From Neoceratodus forsteri (lineage: Eukaryota; Chordata; Ceratodontiformes; Ceratodontidae), in NCBI GenBank assembly GCA_016271365.2, contig CM057456.1, positions 609,093,501 to 609,157,500 of the forward strand: a stretch of 64,000 nucleotides of DNA, read 5' to 3'. Of the stretch, positions 1 to 10,740 are shown in pieces. Numbering within the stretch: the stretch's first letter is position 1; every line of letters begins with the position of its first letter. Under the pieces are notes generated by a model, which was not told the DNA's origin, searched no databases, and worked only from the letters and a program-made list of their open reading frames with translations. The position numbers and the translations under genes were made by a program.

Positions 1-450
1 CACCGACCACCAGGAATACTACTTTTAATTCAGGGATTGGGGAAATGGGGGGAGGGTCACTAGACCACTAGGGAGAATTTTATTTTACGTAGTAATTTAC
101 TGTACGGTGGTCGGCGGGGGATCAGGCTACTAAAAGGGCTAAGGACATGTTGCCCTGGACTGGCCGGGTGGGTAATCGGGTTGTGGGAGGGACCTCTAGT
201 CACCAGGGATTACTTGGGCAGCTGTTTTTGTTTTTTTTTAAATGAAGCCAATGAGGCGGGTGTCTGGGTGGAGGGAGGGTCAGCTAGCCACCAGGGATTA
301 CTTGGGCACTGGCAGCTGTGCTTTTTTTTTTAATGGGGTGTGTGATCGGGTGGCGGGAAGAACTGCTAGCCACCAGGGATTTTAAATGTGAAATTTGGGC
401 AAGGGTTGGGGAAAGGGCAGTTCAGGACACCAGACATTACTTTTTTCTAC
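1..450. repeat. Degenerate tandem repeats related to the foldback element at 8.1-9.6 kb
   Basis: The words CCACCAGGGATT or close variants recur near 52-85, 195-215, 272-300 and 362-380. They are spaced roughly 80-100 bp apart and separated by poly-T and GATCGGG-type segments. The same units (ACCACTAGACTACCAGGGATT-like, followed by TTTACTG and GATCGGGCTACGG) occur in the right arm of the palindrome at 8131-9595. I read this as a truncated arm of that repeat family cut by the window edge. No coding signal was seen. Confidence 0.5.
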
Positions 451-599
451 CTCTAGATAAGTGAAAACGGGTGAAATTTCACCCCAAAACATTAGGAAAT
501 TTTCTGTTCCACGGCAGGCAGAAATTCAGAAACTTCCACGAAAATTGTGAAATTTCATGGAACTGCTTTCGCCCAACCCTAGCCACTAGGGTGGCGGGC

Positions 600-1215
600 A
601 CAGAGGCTGCTGCCAAAACACACCAAATGGCTTTACATGGACACCAAGGCCAACTTCAAGAGCATCACTCTGAAATCCAGTACCTGCTGAATAAGGTGGA
701 TGATATGTAGAATCAAGCCCACCGAAAGAATGTACGTATTGTGGGCATCCCCGAGGGGTCTAAAGGAAGGGACATGGTGGGATTTCTGCAAATGGTGCTG
801 CCAAGACTTTTCAATGCAAATAACGGTACTACTCCAGAAATAGAGCGTGCCCACCATTCCTTAGCTCCAAGACCCAAGCCGGGAGAATGAGCCCGCCCAG
901 TGCTCTGCAAGTTCTTAAGGTGCCCAGTAAAAGAGCAGTACCTTAGTTGGGTAAGAGAGAAACACAATCTTAGCTGGGAGGGCCACCACATACAACTCTA
1001 CCAAGACTAATTCTATGAGCTATCCCAGAAACAATGAGCCAATGCGGATGTCAAGCAGCAGTTTACAAAAGTTAACATCCCCACATCACCACGATATCCA
1101 GCAATGCCCAAAATCTCAGTCGGGTGGAACTCTTAACCTTCAACAGTCCGGCTGAAGCTGAGGAATATTTGCAGGGTCCCAGCCAGGTAAATGCACTAGC
1201 CTGGCAAGTGTCATG
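600..1215 (+). pseudogene. L1/Tx1-type LINE ORF1 remnant (RNA-binding protein)
   Basis: The translation across several stops (near 708, 888 and 1008) keeps the order typical of L1/Tx1 ORF1. A coiled-coil-like helix (HSEIQYLLNKVDDM) is followed by RKNVRIVGIPEG, EIERAHHSL, RPVLCKFLRCPVKEQ and LFNSP-like AEAEEYLQ. In the family this is an RRM-type RNA-binding region plus a C-terminal domain that coats LINE RNA. It lies upstream of, and in the same orientation as, the ORF2 pieces at 3301-6862, so both probably belong to one element. The reading frame may continue to about 1698 as a low-complexity tail. It is inactive because of the stops. Confidence 0.75.
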
Positions 1216-3300
1216 CCCGCCAAGTGGGGAAGGCCAATAAACAATGGAAGTCACTGCCCCAAGGACAGAAGTGACAAGCCGAAGCAGCAGAGAATGATGG
1301 AGGGTCCGAAGGTTAACCAGCAGGAGAGTCCATGACAGCAGGTGACGAGGGGGTAACAGGAATGGTGCAACAGAAACCAACAAGTCAGGCACCCCCTTAT
1401 CATCCAGGGTGAGATCCAGGAGCTGCAAATGGCTCCAACAACAATCCAAGACCAGTGGCATAACCCCTGAGGAGTACACCAGTGAAGATGGGGAACAAGT
1501 ATGAGCCACTACACAGCATATTCCCCCACGGCCCTAGGACTGTTACAACCTGAGGAGAAACCGAGCCAAGGCCCTACTGCAGATACCGACAACTCACCAG
1601 ACTGGGGACCACTCTGTCAAGAATGGGCTGACTATCTCCTGGAGATTGCAGGGGATCAGGAGCATCCTCCACAAGAAAGGGGCAGTCAGGAGCAGTAAAA
1701 ATGAAGATGAAATAGGGACCCAAGGGCTGAAAGTTGCATCAGATTGGAAAATCTACTGAAGACTGCACCGGTAATAGGATTTAATTTAAAGTAGCTTTTC
1801 TCCTTTTTTTTCCTGATGGAGGTAGCTGGGTTCAATAGATGGGGTGTACTGAAATGCCACAAGTTTCAGAGTGGGTTGCACTGTTAGGGCTGTCAGTGTC
1901 AAGTAGGTAGGGAAATGGGCAGACTAGGTGGGCCAAGCAGTTCTTATCTGCCATCAAATTCTATGTTTCTATGTTTCTACTGACTTTAAATGTACAGCAC
2001 CTTTTTTATCCTGTGTCTCCTTCCCCCAGCCGAACCCGGAAACTGCAGCCCACCTGATACGAATAAAGGGCAGACAAATCCATGGATAGCGTGCATGGAC
2101 TTAAAATGGCCACAGGAAAAGTTCACCGGATGTGCAATGTGGCTTAGGGTATAGTGCATCTGCCTGGGGGAGCTGCCATTGTGCATTTGAGGTTGTACAG
2201 AGAGGCAATTGCCTCCAGGGCAGGACCGAAAACAGGGAGTCCTGCACACCAAATGAAATAAGCGGTTGGATTAAATGGATCTGAAGGTTGCCTGGTGGCA
2301 GCCAATTAGCGGCTGGATAGCAGACTGAGTCATCGTATCAGAGACTGTTTGCAGGGGTTGAGGGGGGTGGGGAATGCTGTTGGTGGTTATGTATGTAGGT
2401 GGGATTCAATACTTATGAATAACCAAATTCCCCTCCATGAAGATGCTCATCCCTAGACCCAGGCAGACAGGCCTGGAGGTGGCATACTACAGGGAGGGTG
2501 ACATATCAACCATCACCCCAGGTACACTCCTAACTTCCTAGTCTCCCCCTCTCTCCTCTGAAGTAGCAGAGACCCCAGAAGGCTTCAGACCATGGAGGGG
2601 ATTGTCCGAAGGTTATATATTGCAGGAGGCAATAGGTTGTCCTGCAGCAGCCCCATCAGATGTCAATCCAGCAATAAAGGAGTGAGCGAATAACAAAATC
2701 ACACCCTCCCGAGGGTGTTGGAGAGAGACAAGGTGCCACCCTACCCCGATGGTCTGCCAACGGGTGCGCAGCTCTGGAGTAATGGGAGAGACTCATGTGA
2801 GATGAGCAGTCCAGAGGAGGGAAAGGGGGATGACAAACCCCAGGAAGGGAGGGGTGGACAATAAGATTCTTCCCCCCACCGTAGGGGAGATGAGGCCAAG
2901 GGACAGACAATCCTGCACCTTATAGAAAGGAGCAAAGAGCAGGCAGTTTACCCTGAAGGGTAATCCCTAAGAGGTAAAAGGAGAAATGACACAACTTGAT
3001 GCCCCCAAACGGGTACAAGAGGAAAACAAGTAGTGAAACTGGAGAGTGACACTGCCCTCCAGACATGCTAACAAGAAGCACTAATGAGGAATTGGCTCCC
3101 CCGCCTTCTTCCCAGCTGGTCCCACAGAACATTTAAGGTAATCCCCTGTCTATTATAGAGTCCTGTCCTGGAGGAGTGAGAACAAGCAGACATCACAAAG
3201 TTCTGGGGACCCCCACCACCACCAGGTGTGAATCTCTTTGGCTCATATATAGTTGGAGAGAGGCCTATAATCCAAGACTTGACAATCTGCCCTCTGGATC
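1216..3300. other. Region between ORF1 and ORF2 of the L1/Tx1 element
   Basis: Apart from a CR1 3' tail at 1880-1979, I recognise no gene or repeat unit here. Short ORFs on both strands lack family motifs. The stretch is much longer than a normal L1 inter-ORF spacer, so it probably contains old insertions I cannot name. Confidence 0.4.
1880..1979 (+). mobile_element. CR1 LINE 3' tail fragment
   Basis: This is a 5'-truncated copy of the tail seen repeatedly in the window: GGGCAGACTAGGTGGGCC, then TTATCTGCCATCAAATTC, and ending in two copies of the 8-mer CTATGTTT. The same tail in reverse orientation starts CR1 copies at 25053, 31341, 46892 and 63795. Short 3'-end-only insertions with an octamer-repeat terminus are typical of CR1. 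Confidence 0.8.
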
Positions 3301-3444
3301 ATGACTAGTACAAATGTACCGGTGGCCACCTCTTGGAATGTGAAGGGCATGAACTCACCAATAAAATGGAAACAAGTCCTCTCCAGGTTGAAACAACTCG
3401 AAACACAGCTTACCTTCTTACAGGAAACAAAACTGAAATCCACA
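3301..3444 (+). pseudogene. L1/Tx1 ORF2 endonuclease, N-terminal piece
   Basis: The start of an APE-type endonuclease is visible: the ATSWNVKGMNSPIK strand carrying the first active-site Asn, and then LTFLQETKL with the catalytic Glu. The reading frame continues exactly on the other side of the LTR insertion at 5060, with a 4-bp CACA duplication. In the family this domain nicks target DNA to prime reverse transcription. The Met at 3301 fits the usual short N-terminus before the first strand. Confidence 0.8.
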
Positions 3445-5059
3445 TGTAACCCCCCTGCAAATGGGGGTTCCCAAAAGACTTCCAGGAGCTTGCTTGAATG
3501 CTCCAAGCCTGAATGGTGTTTGGCATTTAAGCCATTTATCAGTGAGTGTTTTTAGAGCCTCTGGTACTGTCTCTTTAAGAGCTGTCTGCTTGCAGACATA
3601 ATTAGTTTGTATGGGGGGACTGTGTGCTTCTCTGAGTACCACTCGAGCTGCTGCCAATTCACTTCATTTTTGCAGTCACTAGGGTGCAAAGGGAACCTAT
3701 CTGAAAGATGTAACTGTTTGCCAGAAATTATTTAAAGTAATAATGAAATTACAGTTTGTCTAACCTGCTTTCTTTGCAGTCAGAACTGTGTCTGCTAGTT
3801 CCCATTCTAGTTTTGAACTGCTGAACTGGACCAATCAGTGTGGGGTAAGCTAGCTCTAAAATGGTGCCTTGGACGAATCAGAACTTGGACTCATAATCTG
3901 AGCCAGCCACAAGAGGATTGTATGGGCAGTGACTCTGGGAGATGTAGTTTAGACTTCAGTGCCTTTTTGGACCAACAGCAGCAGTCTGTGAGTGACAGCC
4001 AATCCAGTCAAGAACTGGGAGGAACTCAAAGGAAGTGCCCGGTTTTGTCGGTTGGAGTTTCAGTTGAGCTTTGGCAGTGAAGAAGGAAGGAGCCCTGTGC
4101 TTTTTCAGTGTGCAGTTTTAGTCAAAAAACGTGTGTAAGGCCCAGAGTTCCGGTCTGCAGCTTGTGTAACAGCTTATTAGGACTGAATCCGTCCTGTGAA
4201 AAGAATCAAAGGATCTCTGAAGAGTAGAAACCAGGCTCACCCTGTAGAAGACTGGAGGAATTGCTGAAAATTGCACTCGGTCTGTCAGGAACTGACTGCT
4301 GTGTTCTCCCGGTATTGTGCAGTAATTGCGATTGGGATACAGATGCAGCCTGCCTGGTATAGTGCTTTCTTTTATATGGATGTGTGAAGAGGTTTGTGTA
4401 CCTCAAGTGAGCCTGCTGACATTGAAGGACCCTATCTTATTTGGAGGTCGTGAGTACTAATTCAGGGTCGCTCCCTGTTGAATTGCCACATTAAATCAAA
4501 TGGAATTACTGTACTGCTGACTGTTTAATTCTCCTTTTCTCTGTGTGAAGGGCCCCTACCAGCTGCCACAGTTTGGACTAGCCACTAGGGCTTGGGTACC
4601 CAGGGACAGTAACTGATAGGGATAGGCCTGTGCACAGAGCCATGAGGTAGATTATTAGAGTGATAAGCTAATTAACCTGATTTCCCCTGTCCTTGTTATA
4701 TCCCCTAAATAAATCAGGCTGCTTGTTTCAGCAAAGTTATACTGCCTGAGGTATTTGTCTATGTTAAAGTACTGTACTGTGATTGTTGCACTGTATCTCA
4801 TTTCACAGGAGGTCCCAGTGCCGGAACCAGACCTGGGGTAAGTGTATACTGTGAAGGTAATTCTGATATATTGTGTGGGCCACTAGTGGGAAGAAAGGGG
4901 GTTGCAGTGTCCCAGAGGGCTGTGACCAAGTTAGTTTAACTATTGCAAACCCTGACCTCTGGGTGGAGGCACCCGCCATTGGATCCAGGCCCCTCAACCT
5001 GTTAGTGGCAAATCAGGCAGGGGTAGTAGCCCCTGGGATAGCGCCATCTAGGGGTTACA
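3445..5059 (+). mobile_element. Solo LTR (1.6 kb) inserted in the LINE endonuclease
   Basis: The segment begins TGTAACCCC and ends GGGGTTACA, giving the TG...CA ends and 9-bp terminal inverted repeats of an LTR. CACA flanks it at 3441-3444 and 5060-5063 as a 4-bp target duplication. An AATAAA at 4708-4713 lies about 350 bp before the right end and fits a plus-strand polyadenylation signal. There is no internal gag or pol, so it is a solo LTR formed by LTR-LTR recombination. A 4-bp duplication is compatible with Gypsy-type or ERV integrases; I cannot assign the family. The long ORF starting at 4873 is a chance read-through from the LTR into ORF2. Confidence 0.75.
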
Positions 5060-6256
5060 CACAGAAGCAAAGAAGCTCAAAAGGTAATGGGTGGGCTAGG
5101 AGGCACATAGCTCCTTGGGGAAAACTAAAAGGGGGGGTATCAATACTATGTCACAGAAGCCTAAAGTGGAGGCAGATCGAACAAAAAGACTCAGAGGGGA
5201 GATGTGTTATAGTTAAAATCTTCTCTCCAGTAGGGCCGATCATCTTAGTGCATGTCTATGCCCCTAATGAAGATGAACCAAACTTCTTCAGTTCCATCTC
5301 TCAAATGCTGATGGACATGGTATATGATAACCCCGAAATTATAGCAGGGGGAGATTTTAACCTAGCACTAGATCACCTATTAGACAGGTCTAAGTCCAAC
5401 CCTGAACCCCATGGGAGGGCCCAGTACATCCTAAAACAAATGGTAGATCTACACCAATTGGCTGACATCTGGAGGATTCTACACCCAGAGGCTAGGGACT
5501 ACACATACATCTCCTTGCCTAGAGTGACGGCTAGCCACCTGGACTACTGGCTAACATTGGCCCAAATCATATGCATGGTAGTACATGTGGAAATTGCACC
5601 CCTATACATTTCCAACCAAGTGCCAGTAGTAATAGCCATGGTAGTAGAGGCCCCTTCCCAAAGATCTACCACATGGAGGTTAGATCCACTGCTATTGCAG
5701 GACACACAGTTCAAGGAATGGGCTGCCTGGGAGACACAGAATTTCTTCCTGGACAACCCTCCTGGTACGGCAACCCTAACAATGATATGGGAAGCCTTCA
5801 AAGCTACCATTACAGGCAAGGTAATCAGCTATGCAGCCCACAGGCATAAGCAAAGGGAGAAAGAACTAACAAGCTTAGAGGAGAAGCTGAAGCAGGCAGA
5901 AGCTAGCTACAAGCCGAACCCAAATGCCCACAGAAATGGAAACCTGGTGTACGAGATGACATCACATAAAATTCAGCCTAACCAATTAGCAACTAGGAAG
6001 GATGAACTGCAAATAAGGAGGACACAACACAAGTATTGTGCATATGGGGAGAAAGCGGTCAAGCTCCTAGCATATAGATTAAAAAAATAGCAAACAGAGA
6101 GATATACATTGCCCAACTAAAAAACCCCAAGGGGCAAACATGTGCATCTCCTAATGCTATAAATGGGATTATGGTTGAATTTTACAAGGAGCTATATACT
6201 GTAGCTCCCATGTACAGGGAAATGAAAGGGCTTACTCAGCCTTTCTGGATGCTGTG
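5060..6256 (+). pseudogene. L1/Tx1 ORF2 endonuclease remainder and linker
   Basis: The frame open to 6090 encodes the rest of the APE domain: GGVSILCHRSLKW, the ILVHVYAPNED strand, GGDFNLALD with the catalytic Asp-Asn pair, and SHLDYWL. The C-terminal Ser-Asp-His signature expected next reads SNQVPV, so the catalytic Asp and His are lost. A lysine- and glutamate-rich helical linker (HKQREKELTSLEEKLKQAE) leads toward the RT. A stop at 6088-6090 and a frameshift near 6250 break the link to the RT domain. Confidence 0.8.
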
Positions 6257-6862
6257 CAATTGCCCCAACTGTTGGAGGGGCAGAAGACAGCTCTAGATTG
6301 CCCTCTTTCCCAGGAAGAAATCCGCTTAGCATTAAGTAACATGGCCCCTCACAAATCATTGGGAGGGGATGGCTTCCTGGCTGGCTTTTACCAAATGGTA
6401 CCAGAGGTAGTAATACCCCCTTTGTTGAACATGCTGCAGGAGGCATTGGAGAAAAAAGAACTGCCAGATTCCCTAAAAGAGGCGGTAATTGCAGTTCTAC
6501 CTAAAGAAGGGAAGGACCCCACCCTACCAAAAAGCTATATGCCCATTTCCCTTATAAACGCTGATGCTAAACTATTAGCTAAAATCCTAGCATCTCATCT
6601 GGAGCCCATCCTCCCCACCTTGATACACCCCACCCAGGTAGGATTTGTTAAGGGTAGGTTGAGTGCAGACCATGTAAGAGCATTGGTTACTCTGATGCAG
6701 GAGGCTGCAGGGGCCCCCACTCCAGCTGCTGCCATTACAGTGGATTTTGAAAAAGCATTCAACTCAGTGGAGTGGGGGTATCTGCATGCGGTCCTGTGCA
6801 GAGTAATCTTTGGCACTACCTTTTGTGATTGGATTAAACTGAGTGAGCTCTCAGTGCACTGA
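6254..6862 (+). pseudogene. L1/Tx1 ORF2 reverse transcriptase, truncated
   Basis: The 202-codon frame shows L1-type RT blocks in order: LSQEEIRLALSNMAPHKSLG-GDGF, AVIAVLPKEGKDP with SYMPISLINADAKLLAKILA, QVGFVKGR, and motif A ITVDFEKAFNSVEW with its metal-binding Asp. The protein ends about 30 residues later, and motifs B and C (YADD) are absent. The following DNA reads as the LINE 3' UTR, so this is an internal deletion rather than a premature stop alone. Confidence 0.85.
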
Positions 6863-7063
6863 CCAGAAGGAAAAGATTTGGCAACCAATGTTAAAGTCGC
6901 CCAAGTACATACCTGTGTAACCTAGTATATTGTTCCTAAAAGCAGTATATGTAATTCATGCCTTGTAATACAAATGTATAACTTGTGCAACCTGTAATGA
7001 CTGTGAAGTGGAATGCAATGTAAAACTGAAAAGCTCAATAAAAAGATAAACTGTAAAAAACAA

Positions 7064-7738
7064 AATTACAGCCATATACCTGCTCTAAACAATGAACTAC
7101 AGCTATATACCTGCTCTAAACAATTAACTACGGCCATTTACCTGCTCTAAACAATTAACTACAGCTATATACCTGCTCTAAACAATTAACTACAGCCATA
7201 TACCTGCTCTAAACAATTAACTACAGCCATATATCTGCTCTAAACAATTAACTACAGCTATATACCTGCTCTAAGAATTGAACTACAGCCATATGCCTGC
7301 TCTAAACAATTAACTACAGCCATATATCTGCTCTAAACAATTAACTACAGCTATATACCTGCTCTAAACAATTAACTACAGCCATATGCCTGCTCTAAAC
7401 AATTAACTACAGCCATATATCTGCTCTAAACAATTAACTACAGCTATATACCTGCTCTAAACAATTAACTACAGCCATATATCTGCTCTAAACAATTAAC
7501 TACAGCCATATACATGCTCTAAACAATCAACTACAGTCATACTGTATACCTGCTCTAAACAATCAACTACAGCTATATACCTGCTCTAAACAATCAACTA
7601 CAGTCATATACCTGCTCTAAACAATCAACTACAGTCATATACCTGCTCTAAACAATTAACTATAGCCATATATCTGCTATAAACAATGAACTACAGCCAT
7701 ATACCTGCTCTAAACAATTAACTACAGCTGTATACCTG
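7064..7738 (+). repeat. Tandem array, 31-bp unit, about 22 copies
   Basis: The word CCTGCTCTAA recurs every 31 bp (7141, 7172, 7203 and on), within units reading ACTACAGCTATATACCTGCT plus CTAAACAATTA. One unit near 7530-7565 has a 5-bp insertion. The array degrades into irregular units up to about 7800 and is followed by the unique part of a dispersed repeat (7739-8080). Unexpanded homologous units occur in the inverted copy at 20230-20425, so the array grew inside a mobile repeat. Confidence 0.9.
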
Positions 7739-8077
7739 CACAAATTAGACCTATATACCTACGCTAATCAAACAATTAAAAGTATATACCTGTACCTGCA
7801 CTAATAAAAAGAATACTACATTTAACCCTTTGGGATACCACTAATAACACAATTAACAAAGCATTAAGAAGTTAGCCAAACTAATTAACAAGCTGCAAAA
7901 GAACCTGTAAAAAAGGCACTTACACAAAACCCTCCTAAACCCAGAAATCCCCAAACTCCTACCTGCATTCACTGCACACCCTTCTCTCCTTCCTGCAAGA
8001 AACCTTCAGGTGCCATAATGTGATTGCAAATGCAATCTCCATAGTGTTAACCATCCTAATGTATTATATTCAATAAA

Positions 8078-8080
<3 letters not shown>
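7739..8080 (+). repeat. Dispersed repeat family R, copy 1
   Basis: This stretch matches 19978-20425 in reverse complement over its length. Shared words are CCATCCTAATGTATTATAT near one end, CCTGCATTCACTGCACACC, ACCTGTAAAAAAGGCACTTAC and TAATAACACAATTAACAAAG. It abuts the 31-bp array on its left and a (TA)n(CA)n tract on its right. Family identity is unknown; no ORF is conserved between copies, which suggests a non-autonomous element. Confidence 0.7.
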
Positions 8081-8128
<48 letters not shown>

Positions 8129-8130
8129 TA
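8081..8130. repeat. (TA)n(CA)n microsatellite
   Basis: Roughly 35 bases of TA dinucleotides are followed by about 8 CA units. It forms the left flank of the foldback element that begins at 8131. Confidence 0.95.
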
Positions 8131-9595
8131 CAGGGGCCCAGATATTCAAAGGGGTTGTGCATGATGCAACAGAGCTGCGCCAGCACACCTGCACTGTGCC
8201 CAGGTGGGATATTGATAAGGCTGCCAGGTGCAGCACAAATCCTGATGCACTGGGGTGCAATGTTAATGTATGCGGCGCAGATGCAAGGGGCGTGCCCATG
8301 CATATGTGGCACATCCCGATATTCAGCCCGGGATGTGCAGCGCATATGCTGGCACAACCCTGAAGTGCACCACTTGGGGGGGTCTCAAAGTTGAGCCCGT
8401 GAATTGGTGGAACAAGTCCTGGCCAACCACAGGCGGGCTACTGTATTGCAGGGTGCAACACAGCAGCCGCCATCCACAAGCACCATCTCCCTGGTAGTCT
8501 AGTGGTACCCTCCCTCCTGTTGCTGTGATCGCCCTGAAGATGTCATTCCTACATGCCCTGGCAGTCTAGTGGTACCCCCTCCCGCCTGTAGCTGCAATTG
8601 CCGTGACATAGTAATGTCTATAATCCCTGATAGTCTACTGGTACCCCCCTGCCCCTAGCCCCGATCATGGTAAATTGCCTTAAAAGAATTCCCTGGTGAT
8701 CCAGTGGCACCCCCCACCTCTCCCACCCACACAGGACCCCTTGCCCACCCCCCCCCATCATTGGTGACAGCTGCAGCCACCCGCATACCGCCCGGCTGCC
8801 CGGCTGAATGACAGACACAGTATGGGCTTGCAGGGCATACTGTACTAGGCGTCCAAAATATGTGAATGACTTCATTCAAATATTGGAGACTGTCTAATAC
8901 AGTATGCTCTGTAAGCCCATACTGTACCTGTCATTTGGCGGGCGGCCAGCGGCTATGCCACCCGCCAATGATGGGGGAGGGGTGGGCAAGGGGTCCGTGT
9001 GGTGGAGGGTAAGCCACTGATCACCAGGGAATCTTTTGCTGCTGATTTACTGTGATCGGGCTACGGTCTGGGGAGTACCACTAGACTACCAGGGATTGTA
9101 GACATTACTATCTCACGGCGATTGTGGCAACGGGGGTACCTATAGACCACCAGGGATTTGTTTTATGACTATTTACGGAGATCACGGCTACGGGCGAGAT
9201 GCTCAGGACCCCACTGTGCACCGTCATTCTGTGCAGGGGCGCCAGGTGCACATTGGGCTGACCTGCGCAAGGCATGCAATGGGATTCGTAATGACATGCA
9301 AATGGCCCCATTTGTGCCTTGCATATATTATGGCCTCATTTGCATGCCATCTGCTGAATATCATGGGTGATGCACCCAGCGCAACTACGTTTGTGCTGGT
9401 GCATCCCCGTGCTCCCTATCTGTGGCTTGCGCCGGTGCAGTGCCACTGCACCGTGTGCTGTCCATGCCATTTTCAACAGTGCTGCGCCATGGCTCATCAC
9501 CATTGAATATCACCTGGTCCTGGCCCCGGTGCATCCCAGTTGCACTGCGCCCACTCTTGCGCCACTGCCAGGTGCAGTCTGAATATCCAGGCCAG
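8131..9595. mobile_element. Palindromic foldback element, 1.46 kb
   Basis: The whole segment is an inverted repeat centred near 8869. The ends GGCCCAGATATTCA (left) and TGAATATCCAGGCC (right) are reverse complements with two mismatches. The middle pairs CAGTATGGGCTTGCAGGGCAT with ATGCTCTGTAAGCCCATACTG, and the loop is CCAAAATATGTGAATGAC / TTCATTCAAATATTGG. Both edges touch TA-rich DNA (ATA|CAGG and CCAG|TATATA), compatible with insertion at TA. Each arm contains 3-4 tandem units of a GGTACCACTAGACTACCAGGG-type sequence. No transposase ORF is visible, so it is a large MITE or foldback element of unknown superfamily. Confidence 0.85.
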
Positions 9596-10397
9596 TATAT
9601 ATAATAAACATGAAGTATATTTCCACCTTCTCAGTATACTGAAACTACTTCTATATACTAAAACAACGTACGCAGTGGAAAAGCATTAGCAGTATATCAA
9701 TATAGTAAAAGTGCATTTCCACTACTTCAGTGAATTGAAAGTGTATCAATATAATGTTAACAATGCAACCTTATTCCAATCTTTCATTTAAAAAATTAAG
9801 TTGCAAGCCCTAATGTTTCAATGTTAGATCTTTTTAAAGAAGACTTTTTTTAAACGTTCAATTTGTTAACTGTTAGGGTTAGAAACATTTTTTTTTAAAT
9901 GAAAGCTTGGCGTCAGAATGAAATGGTTACGCAATATCGATAAGGTGTATCAATGACCTGGAATTACACTTTTCAGGAAGGACATTTTTTTCCCCATATA
10001 CAATATGTTTTTAACATTTTTTGAATTTTAGTTCCTATAGACGCAAAACAAAGAACTACTGTTAATTTTTGTTTTCAAATAGTAGTTTACTCATGTTACA
10101 GAAAATCTTAATTTTCCCCTTTGGGTAACCCCCAAATCTCCCTTACACCTGTGAAAGCATCAGAAGATTAATAACTAACAAACAATTACATTATGTTATG
10201 CAATCCTGCAGTTAATAAGGTTTGACATTCTATCAGGGCATATCATAGGAGCCAGCCATACTGTATGTCATGTGATTCATGACCTGGAGCCACCAACAAG
10301 GAAAGGAATATATTCCTGGGGGAATAAGTTGGGTACCCAATTGAACTCAAAGTCAACAGCTATAACCAAGGGATTTTGCATAAAACAAGGAATAATG
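9596..10397. other. AT-rich unannotated stretch
   Basis: I see no gene, recognisable repeat unit or long ORF here, only AT-rich DNA with short poly-T runs. Confidence 0.4.
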
Positions 10398-10740
10398 CTT
10401 TTTTTTGTAACTTCTTTATTTCAGCATATCAATAACAGTACATTCATACATATTGGGATACAGAAATGACCGAATTTATCATAGGTGGCAGAAATGTGGG
10501 GTGCTGTGCCCCAATGAATAAATAATATTCATATCCCCATGCTGTCTGGGACAAGAATTAACAGTGTCCATTCTTCAAATGTTTTAATGCTGAATCATTA
10601 ACAAAGTTTGTACTGTCCTTTCAGAAGGTGTCCTGTGCATTTCTTACTATGTGCACATTGCAGACATAAATGCACTCCTGCTTCCTTATTTTTTTTTAAT
10701 TTTACAGAAGATTGTGGTAACAAAAGTAGAACTCATTAAC
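10398..10740 (-). mobile_element. Possible LINE 3' end, minus strand
   Basis: The poly-T run at about 10400 followed by GTAACTTCTTTATTTCAG reads on the minus strand as AATAAAGAAGTTAC plus poly-A. That resembles the end of the insert at 58738-59068 (AATAAAGAAGATTAT plus poly-A). No coding part and no clear target duplication were found, so the assignment and the right edge are tentative. Confidence 0.35.

Larger units (their letters stand above)
3301..7061 (+). mobile_element. L1/Tx1-clade LINE, ORF2 and 3' UTR, interrupted
   Basis: ORF2 pieces run from the endonuclease start at 3301 through the RT at 6254-6862. They are followed by a short AT-rich 3' UTR with AATAAAAAGATAAACTG and a short A-run ending near 7061. 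A solo LTR (3445-5059) splits the endonuclease. The RT stops abruptly after motif A near 6838 and is joined directly to the 3' UTR, so the RT palm with YADD, the thumb and the C-terminal zinc knuckle are deleted. ORF1 lies upstream at 600-1215. The element is dead. Confidence 0.8.

Noticed and set aside
4873..6090. 405-codon ORF as a host or single retroelement gene
   Set aside because: Its first ~60 codons are the end of a solo LTR fused by chance to the LINE endonuclease frame; there is no real start.
7064..7738. CRISPR-like regular 31-bp repetition
   Set aside because: Units are contiguous with no spacers, sit in vertebrate repeat DNA, and are an ordinary tandem array.
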